This document shows, piece by piece, positions 49,472 through 55,027 of a DNA stretch of 55,027 bases. Under the pieces are notes generated by a model, which saw nothing but the letters and a program-made list of their open reading frames with translations, ran no database searches and was not told the DNA's origin. The stretch comes from a virus: positions 1-55,027 of IMG/VR virus record IMGVR_UViG_3300001472_004174, one strand, 5' to 3'. Every line of letters starts with the position of its first letter. The first letter of the stretch is position 1. The position numbers and the translations under genes were made by a program.

Positions 49472-50246
49472 AGTAGGAATAGTAGGGTCTAGCTATAGTG
49501 TAGGTATGCATCATAACAAAGAGACTGGTGAAAATAATTTAGCATTACCATTTGAGACATGGTTAGAGAAACATACAACAAACATGAGGTTTTTTAACTC
49601 AGCATGTTCTAGTAAAGGTACTGAACTTTACCTAAATAAGATTGTGTACTTAAAAGAAAAGCATAATATTGATGTTTTATTAATGGAGTTAGTAAACAAT
49701 AGGTCAGAGTTAAACTTTAAATGTCTTGCAGAACCTTATCTAAAGATAAAGCATGTAACTGATATGTCTATTATAGAAGATGATGTATACAAAAATTCTG
49801 CATCCATATATGAATTCATGAGAGCATTAACCCAAGACATGGAAGAAGAATGGTTTGCGAAAACTAGAAAGACTTTTCAACATTGGAAAGAAACACAAGA
49901 ACAAATGGCGGCAAATCATATGTCACCAGAGTTTTGGGGCATGTTAGATGTATATCAAGCAATTAAGCTATGTAAACTATTAGATATAAAAGTTGTAGCA
50001 TGGCAGAAGTCATGGGACTTCTACAACTATCCTGGATTTAAATCAATGCTACAGAAATCAATATATGTAGACTTTGATGGCACAAATGCACATGAATATT
50101 ATATAAAGAAATATCCTGATAAAAATATCACATGTGATGAAACACATTTTAATGATGAAACAAATGAAGAAATGATTAAAGATTTCATTGCACCCAAATT
50201 AGAACAAGCAAAACACTTGCTGAATATTAGTAGGATGTCAAAGTAA
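49464..50246 (+). CDS. SGNH-hydrolase-like protein
   Basis: A 260-residue protein. KVGIVGSSYSVGMHH at the N-terminus fits SGNH block I (GxSxS, Ser in GSSYS), and CDETHFNDETNEEMIKDFI near the end provides the block V Asp-x-x-His; a FFNSACSSKGTEL segment lies between, near the block II Gly/Asn position. SGNH enzymes act on esters, acetyl groups on glycans, or lipids. No signal peptide, so it acts in the cytoplasm. Marine phages often have such genes of unknown substrate. Overlaps both neighbours. Confidence 0.6.
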   Translation: MCKVGIVGSSYSVGMHHNKETGENNLALPFETWLEKHTTNMRFFNSACSSKGTELYLNKIVYLKEKHNIDVLLMELVNNRSELNFKCLAEPYLKIKHVTDMSIIEDDVYKNSASIYEFMRALTQDMEEEWFAKTRKTFQHWKETQEQMAANHMSPEFWGMLDVYQAIKLCKLLDIKVVAWQKSWDFYNYPGFKSMLQKSIYVDFDGTNAHEYYIKKYPDKNITCDETHFNDETNEEMIKDFIAPKLEQAKHLLNISRMSK

Positions 50247-50797
50247 TGACAAATACATATACTAAACTAATAAATCGTAGAGCAACCAATGAGGCTTCTG
50301 ACGAATGTTATACGCCAGAGGACCAAGTTATACCTCTACTAAAATACTTAGATAAGGATAAAACATACTATGAAGCAACTAGCGGAAAAAGTTCAAGCAT
50401 TCTTTCAGGATTTACCAAACACGGCTATAATATGGTTGGGTCTGATACTAGGGATTTTTTTGATTGTGAACAGTCTGATATCTTTGATGGTGTTATAACT
50501 AATCCGCCATATAGCAAGAAAGACCAATTCTTAGAACATTGCTATGCATTAGATAAACCCTTTGCTTTATTACTTCCTGTTACAAGTTTTCAGGGAGCAA
50601 GACGAGGAAAGATGTTTATGGACAAGGGAATGTCTGCACTTGTGTATAACTATAGGATAGATTTTACTGGAAAAGGTGCACCTACTTTTGGAAATGCTTG
50701 GTTTATATGGGGTTTTATGCCGCCAAATCAAATACATTGGGTAGATAATCCAGTAGCAGGAAAAACTAAAAAGGGTATTGACATTGATAGCAAATAG
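50246..50797 (+). CDS. Adenine-N6 DNA methyltransferase-like protein
   Basis: A 183-residue protein with the DNA N6-adenine methyltransferase catalytic motif ITNPPYSKKD (NPPY) and the preceding strand IFDGV. The SAM-binding motif region reads YYEATSGKSSSILSGF, lacking the usual FxGxG, so substrate or cofactor binding may be altered; the later QGARRGKMFM is typical of phage members. It starts on the last base of the SGNH gene. A role in host-restriction evasion or DNA modification is plausible given the DpdA-like gene nearby. Confidence 0.7.
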   Translation: MTNTYTKLINRRATNEASDECYTPEDQVIPLLKYLDKDKTYYEATSGKSSSILSGFTKHGYNMVGSDTRDFFDCEQSDIFDGVITNPPYSKKDQFLEHCYALDKPFALLLPVTSFQGARRGKMFMDKGMSALVYNYRIDFTGKGAPTFGNAWFIWGFMPPNQIHWVDNPVAGKTKKGIDIDSK

Positions 50798-50806
50798 TGT
50801 TAATAT
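50778..50806 (+). promoter_or_regulatory. Early promoter of the clamp gene
   Basis: TTGACA (50778-50783), 17-base spacer with GCAAAT in the place of CGAATC and an extended -10 TG, TAATAT (50801-50806). It lies inside the end of the methyltransferase gene, 33 bases before the clamp ATG. Confidence 0.7.
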
Positions 50807-50838
50807 AGTATTAATAAACCATAAGGAGAACAAATAAC

Positions 50839-51594
50839 ATGCAAGATATTTTAAAAGATATTGTTAAGCATACTCATTCGTTAGGTATCATTCAAGCGGC
50901 TAAAGTCACTACAGATGATGAAGGAACAACGATTGATGCTATGGATGACGATAGAACTGTGGTATTAAGGGGTAAATTACATACACCAGTCAATGAGTTT
51001 AAAGGTAAGTTTGGTCTTGGTAGACTAGGCGTACTCAGTGGTTATCTTAACTATGAGGGAGAAGATAGAGAAGGTAAAACTGTAAAAGCTGGAGTAGAAG
51101 TAGGACATGAAGAACGTAATGGTGAAATGGTTCCTACTCAATTATCATTTTCAATTCCAGGTGCAATGCAATCAACTTATCGTGTAATCGTAAGTGAACT
51201 AGTAGATGCACAAATCAAAACTGCAAACTTCAAAGGTGCCAAATGGGACGTTGAAGTTATGCCAACACAAAAAGCAATCAAGGACTTACAATACTTCGCA
51301 GGTATTCTAGGAGCATTTGATCCACTCTTTACTGTTAAGACAGTAGACGGCGTACTGAAATTTTTTATCGGTGACCGTTCAACTGATAGAGTAGAACTTC
51401 CATTCGCACAGAATGTAAACGGTGAACTAAACACTGGTTGGAGTTTCCCTCTATCAACTGTATTAACAATCTTGAAACTTGGTGATACTAGCACAATGAG
51501 TGTTAAGATTTCAGACCAAGGTGCAATGATGATACAAGTAGATAGTGGTATTGGACTCTACGAATACATCTTACCAGCTAAATCAGGTAACTAG
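50839..51594 (+). CDS. 45: DNA polymerase sliding clamp
   Basis: A 251-residue protein of the T4 gp45 type, a little longer than T4's 228. A first clamp-domain half has LHTPVNEFKGKFGLGRLG and a basic-acidic beta pattern; the later half has TVDGVLKFFIGDRSTDRVE, VKISDQGAMMIQVDSGIGL and the end YEYILPAKS, typical of the gp45 C-terminal strand region. It forms a trimeric ring for the polymerase and also serves late transcription in T4. Own early promoter; good ribosome-binding site (ataaggag). Confidence 0.88.
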   Translation: MQDILKDIVKHTHSLGIIQAAKVTTDDEGTTIDAMDDDRTVVLRGKLHTPVNEFKGKFGLGRLGVLSGYLNYEGEDREGKTVKAGVEVGHEERNGEMVPTQLSFSIPGAMQSTYRVIVSELVDAQIKTANFKGAKWDVEVMPTQKAIKDLQYFAGILGAFDPLFTVKTVDGVLKFFIGDRSTDRVELPFAQNVNGELNTGWSFPLSTVLTILKLGDTSTMSVKISDQGAMMIQVDSGIGLYEYILPAKSGN

Positions 51595-51597
51595 CAA

Positions 51598-53139
51598 GTG
51601 ATTGACTTAGGTAAAAACAATCTAAGTTCCGGTTATGCAATTTTCTTGCCGGCTATTTCAAATTTCTATGTTCGTAAAATCTCTCAACATTATGCGGACA
51701 AGACAGATATGTTCCCACCAGAACGTATTCCAAAAGGATTTGAACACGGCTTAGACGGATTGAATATTCTGGATAAGGACAAGGGCTATGTGCATTATTC
51801 ACATGGTCTATATTCCGCAGGTCACGCCAATCTCGATTTAGAAGGTTCTAAAATCGATGATGGAATGGTTGTCAATCGTAACAGAGAAAACACAGTACTA
51901 GTAGGTGATTCAGGAGGCTATCAGATTGGTAGTGGTGCTTGGAAACTTGACTGGTCTCAGTTTGAAAATGGTGCAGATTGGCAAAAGACAAGGTGTGGTA
52001 TTATGACATGGTTAGAAGAATACTGTGATTATAGTATGACACTTGATATTCCCATGTGGGGATATCTTCCACAGTATCGTGACAAGACAGGTTTAAAATC
52101 GGCTGATGAGTGTTTAGAAAAAACAATATTTAATCATAAATTCTTTATCAATAACCGTATTCCTGGCAAAACTAAGTTTCTCAATACACTACATGGTGCT
52201 AATTGGGATACTAGTGAGAAATGGTATCAAGCAGTCAAACAATTCAATGACCCTAAAGTCTATGGCAATAGAGCATTTGAAGGTTGGGCTATGGCTGGTG
52301 ACCATGCCGGTGATGCAGAACTTCTGCTAAGGCGATTAATCACAATGCGTGATGATGGCATGTTAGCAGGTGACGATGTTTGGATACACGTTCTAGGCAT
52401 TAGTGTTCTCCCATGGGGTTGTTTCTTAACAGCCATACAAAGACAACTAAGAGAACATGTTAATCCAAATATCACAATATCTTTCGATGCGGCCTCTCCC
52501 TATATAACTGCATCTAAAGGATTAGCATACGATTATCCTGACTTGAATGCAAATGCTTGGTCTTATAAAACTAAAAAGTTGAACTGGAGACAAGATATTT
52601 CTAATCCGGATCAACCTTGGATGTATGAAGGTGCTATTGGTTCACGACTTAATATGCGTGATATCAACTACATGCAACCAGGTATGTTGAATAGGAACAA
52701 GAAAGAAGCAAAATCAAGTTGGGATAGTCTATCCTATATATTAATCCAAGCACACAACACGGAGTATCATATTCGAGGAATGCAAGATGCATTACGTAGA
52801 TTCGACCACGAATATGAAATGTTGCATGACAAGATTGATATTCATAACATGAATTTAAGCAAAACAAATGTGCTTAGTGATGTTGTGCCTGATACAGTAT
52901 TGTACTTTGCAAAGTTTGTAGAAGAACTTTTTGTATCAGATAGACCAATGGACATGTTAAGTGACTTTAAAGCATTTTTACGTAAATGTGAAGGATCACG
53001 TGTTCAAAACATTTCGACAACTCCAGACTTTATGGAGTTTGAAGAAGCAAACGTAAAAACTGAGGAGTTTGTAGATGCAGTAAAAGGTAAACGTAAAGAA
53101 TACGAAACACCTGATACTGTAGCAGACTTATTCGGTTAG
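51598..53139 (+). CDS. dpdA: DpdA-like tRNA-guanine-transglycosylase family protein
   Basis: A 513-residue protein. TVLVGDSGGYQIGSGAW (Asp104) is the TGT substrate-binding motif, SMTLDIPMWG (Asp150) a second, ISFDAASPYITA (Asp297) is the likely nucleophile region, and FEGWAMAGDHAGDAEL resembles the TGT FGIGG-type loop. DpdA proteins insert preQ0-type 7-deazaguanines into DNA, whereas host TGT acts on tRNA; the divergence and phage context favour DpdA. It starts with GTG, 4 bases after the clamp stop. The QueC-like gene on the minus strand could make its substrate. Confidence 0.75.
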   Translation: MIDLGKNNLSSGYAIFLPAISNFYVRKISQHYADKTDMFPPERIPKGFEHGLDGLNILDKDKGYVHYSHGLYSAGHANLDLEGSKIDDGMVVNRNRENTVLVGDSGGYQIGSGAWKLDWSQFENGADWQKTRCGIMTWLEEYCDYSMTLDIPMWGYLPQYRDKTGLKSADECLEKTIFNHKFFINNRIPGKTKFLNTLHGANWDTSEKWYQAVKQFNDPKVYGNRAFEGWAMAGDHAGDAELLLRRLITMRDDGMLAGDDVWIHVLGISVLPWGCFLTAIQRQLREHVNPNITISFDAASPYITASKGLAYDYPDLNANAWSYKTKKLNWRQDISNPDQPWMYEGAIGSRLNMRDINYMQPGMLNRNKKEAKSSWDSLSYILIQAHNTEYHIRGMQDALRRFDHEYEMLHDKIDIHNMNLSKTNVLSDVVPDTVLYFAKFVEELFVSDRPMDMLSDFKAFLRKCEGSRVQNISTTPDFMEFEEANVKTEEFVDAVKGKRKEYETPDTVADLFG

Positions 53140-53159
53140 CGAATAAAGGAGGAAATAAT

Positions 53160-54452
53160 ATGTTAGAAAAACTTTTTGGATTATCTAAGAAGAAAACGAC
53201 GGTTAAAACGGAAGTTATGGCCGGACTTGCGACATTCCTTACTATGGCATATATCACAGTAGTAAACCCTGCGATATTGTCAACTGAAGGTACTGGAATG
53301 GAGTTTGGTGCTGTTTTTACTGCCACAATTATTGCGGCAGTGATTGGTACACTAATCATGGGACTGTGGGCTAATTGGCCCGTAGCACTTGCACCTGGAA
53401 TGGGACTAAATGCCTTCTTTGCATTTGGTGTTATTTTTGGTATGGGATATACTTATCAACAAGCACTGGCGGCTGTATTTATTGCAGGTATAGTGTTTCT
53501 TGGATTAAGTTTGACACCAGCAAGAAAGTACATTATCAATAGTATACCGAAAGGTATGAAACTAGGTATAGGAGCAGGTATAGGTCTGTTCTTAGCTATT
53601 ATCGGTTTGAAGAATGCAGGTGTTGTGGTTGATAATCCAGCTACATTGGTAGGACTAGGAGATATTTCTAGTTGGCCAGTATTACTTGCAGGTCTAGGTT
53701 TTGCTTTAATGGCAGTCTTAGATAAACGAGGTATTCCAGGTTCAATTATTATTGGTATTTTATCAGTAAGTGTAATTGCTTGGATAACAGGTATTAGTGA
53801 TTTAAATGGTGTTGTGGGGTCGATTCCGAGTCCAGTACATGCATTTACATTGGACTTTAGTTTGATTGCGACTGCCGGATTTATTGGTGTTGCTTTTGCG
53901 TTCTTATTTGTAGACTTTTTTGATACGGCAGGTACACTTACAAGTGTTGCCAACCTTACAGGGAAAGTGAATAAGAAGGGAGAAGTAGAAGGCATTGATA
54001 GAGCCTTAATGGCGGACTCAACTGCAACTACAGTCGGTGCGTTAATGGGTACTTCTAATACTACATCATACATTGAGTCTGGTGCAGGTATTAAAGAAGG
54101 AGGCAAATCAGGATTAACTGCGGTTACCGTAGCAATCTTATTTGCAGTGTGTTTGGTCTTAGCACCATTGGCACAAAGCATTCCAGCATTTGCAACGGCT
54201 CCAGCATTAGTCTTTATTGCTACGTATTTCTTACGTAATCTTAAAGATATTGATTGGGACGATGTAAGTGAATATGCACCAGCGGTATTGGCGGCAATTA
54301 TTATGCCACTAACATTTAATATCGCTTATGGTATTGCTTTAGGTTTTATTGCTCATGTAGTAATTAAAGCGGCAAGTGGTAGACATTCAGAACTTAATGC
54401 AGGTTCTTTAGCTATTGCGGCAGTATCAGTACTATATTTTGTAGTACAATAG
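53160..54452 (+). CDS. AzgA-type purine permease (NCS2 family)
   Basis: A 430-residue membrane protein with about 12-13 hydrophobic segments, the size and order of AzgA-type NCS2 transporters. VKTEVMAGLATFLTMAYIT is the family N-terminal motif, VALAPGMGLNAFFAFG the first helix-hairpin, LFVDFFDTAGTLTSVANL the conserved substrate-site helix with Asp, and NTTSYIESGAGIKEGGKSG the second. Members import adenine, guanine or hypoxanthine with protons. Strong ribosome-binding site (aaggagga), 20 bases after the DpdA stop. Purine uptake would serve phage nucleotide synthesis. Full-length and intact. Confidence 0.9.
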   Translation: MLEKLFGLSKKKTTVKTEVMAGLATFLTMAYITVVNPAILSTEGTGMEFGAVFTATIIAAVIGTLIMGLWANWPVALAPGMGLNAFFAFGVIFGMGYTYQQALAAVFIAGIVFLGLSLTPARKYIINSIPKGMKLGIGAGIGLFLAIIGLKNAGVVVDNPATLVGLGDISSWPVLLAGLGFALMAVLDKRGIPGSIIIGILSVSVIAWITGISDLNGVVGSIPSPVHAFTLDFSLIATAGFIGVAFAFLFVDFFDTAGTLTSVANLTGKVNKKGEVEGIDRALMADSTATTVGALMGTSNTTSYIESGAGIKEGGKSGLTAVTVAILFAVCLVLAPLAQSIPAFATAPALVFIATYFLRNLKDIDWDDVSEYAPAVLAAIIMPLTFNIAYGIALGFIAHVVIKAASGRHSELNAGSLAIAAVSVLYFVVQ

Positions 54453-54463
54453 ATAAGTAAGTT

Positions 54464-54495
54464 TTGTAGGGGCTTGTCCCCTACAATACATTTTT
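54464..54495 (+). terminator. Intrinsic terminator after the permease
   Basis: TTGTAGGGG pairs with CCCCTACAA around CTTGT (9 pairs), followed after a short gap by TTTTT. It lies between the permease and the DUF465-like gene. Confidence 0.8.
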
Positions 54496-54513
54496 AACTG
54501 AAAGGAGGACAAA

Positions 54514-54717
54514 ATGGCATCAGGACAAAGAGCATTCGCTAAAAAGAAAGCACACAGACTTGAAAAACTCAGAGCGGTCCATAGGGCACTTGACAAACAA
54601 ATCAAAACAGATTATAATAAGTATCAAGACGTTCAAGGCAAGAAGGTTGAAAAAATGAAATTAAAAGAAGAAATTGTATCCCTAGAAAATCAAATAGGGG
54701 AACAACCAAATGGGTAG
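54514..54717 (+). CDS. DUF465-like small coiled-coil protein
   Basis: A 67-residue very basic, helical protein. RLEKLRAVHRALDKQIKTD and the KKVEKMKLKEEIVSLENQI end match the DUF465/YdcH-type pattern (HRxLDxxI, then LKxExxxLKDEI) I remember. Function is unknown in the family; YdcH-like proteins are short coiled-coil proteins. Strong ribosome-binding site (aaaggagg) after the terminator. Overlaps the next gene by 8 bases. Confidence 0.6.
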   Translation: MASGQRAFAKKKAHRLEKLRAVHRALDKQIKTDYNKYQDVQGKKVEKMKLKEEIVSLENQIGEQPNG

Positions 54718-55027
54718 TTATTATAACTACATGCTAGACGAAAGTAGAAAGGCAAATATGGCAGACGATATTAAAAAACAAAAACAAAATGCAACAAGAT
54801 GGATTTGGGTTACATTTCAAAAAGAAGGTATTCACAAATATCCAGCGGCACTTGATGACCCTGCGTTAGCAACTGGCGATGAGTACGATGTTAGTTTTCT
54901 AGGTTATCCTCACAGACATATCTTTCATTTTCGTGTGGCGATTACAGTGACACATAACGACAGAGACATAGAGTTTATACAATTTAAACGTTGGCTAGAG
55001 AAACTTTATGCAGAACAAACACTCGTA
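54710..55027 (+). CDS. Conserved-type protein, cut by the window end
   Basis: The frame is open to the right edge, so only the first 106 residues are visible if it starts at the ATG at 54710; ATGs at 54731 and 54758 (the latter after gaaagg) are alternatives. Visible features: TRWIWVTFQKEGIHKYPAAL, then FLGYPHRHIFHFRVAITVTH and HNDRDIEFIQFKRWLEKLY. I recall similar sequences in marine T4-like phages but without a function. The His-rich strand (PHRHIFHF) suggests a metal or catalytic site. Not identified. Confidence 0.6.
   Translation, partial: MGSYYNYMLDESRKANMADDIKKQKQNATRWIWVTFQKEGIHKYPAALDDPALATGDEYDVSFLGYPHRHIFHFRVAITVTHNDRDIEFIQFKRWLEKLYAEQTLV

Overview
This window reads as about 55 kb of an AT-rich genome of a T4-like marine myovirus. 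The phage identity rests on a T4-type family B DNA polymerase (gp43-like), a trimeric-type sliding clamp (gp45-like), a DsbA-like late DNA-binding protein, three very large repetitive tail-fibre-like proteins, and repeated T4-type late promoter boxes (TATAAATA or GATAAATA) upstream of structural and other late genes. Genes are packed with ATGA/TAATG overlaps, five tRNA genes are present, and both ends of the window cut through genes. The host is not identified. The accessory genes (ISC-type Fe-S proteins, a pseudoazurin, a purine permease, a sodium:solute symporter) point to a marine proteobacterium that uses the ISC pathway, but that is inference.

Layout. 1-3842: spanin-like lysis genes, a J-domain protein and a ClpA-type unfoldase. 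3900-17322: tail and fibre structural genes, three with extensive internal repeats, then a sulfotransferase-like gene. 17315-18432: two small membrane proteins and a RyR-domain protein. 18490-22455: one operon from a strong sigma70-like promoter, with an HscB-like protein lacking HPD, two A-type Fe-S carriers flanking a nitroreductase, an acyl carrier protein, a MotA/ExbB-MotB/ExbD-like pair and another membrane protein. 22496-24567: small genes, tRNA-Thr, tRNA-Leu, a pseudoazurin and a DoxX-like protein. 24568-31187: the only minus-strand block, an eleven-gene overlapping operon that looks biosynthetic (acyltransferase-like, short adenylate-forming enzyme, three sulfotransferase-like proteins, QueC-like PP-loop protein, two 2OG-Fe(II)-oxygenase-like proteins). 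31250-33291: tRNA-Gly, tRNA-Ala, tRNA-Ser and a sodium:solute symporter. 33365-35799: IscU, a third oxygenase and small early genes. 35903-45770: a late, probably virion-associated block of modular proteins sharing a short N-terminal tag, including a 1224-residue fusion with ParB-like, SpoT-like HD, CCA-transferase-like and HAD domains, plus a twitch-type radical SAM protein. 45854-53139: replication and DNA modification (DsbA, polymerase, YgfZ-like protein, SGNH-like protein, adenine methyltransferase-like protein, clamp, DpdA/TGT-like protein). 53160-end: AzgA-type purine permease, a DUF465-like protein and a truncated conserved gene.

How the parts may work together. Five genes in three places (HscB-like, two A-type carriers, IscU, YgfZ) form a dispersed Fe-S assembly set, and the radical SAM protein is a plausible customer. 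The QueC-like and DpdA-like proteins together suggest deazaguanine-type DNA modification. The minus-strand operon has the logic of activating and transferring a small acyl or amino group and then sulfating and hydroxylating something. The late 35.9-45.8 kb block may supply enzymes packaged in the capsid. Early genes use TTGACA/extended -10 promoters, several sharing a CGAATC element; late genes use TATAAATA-type boxes; several GAAA-loop hairpins separate units.
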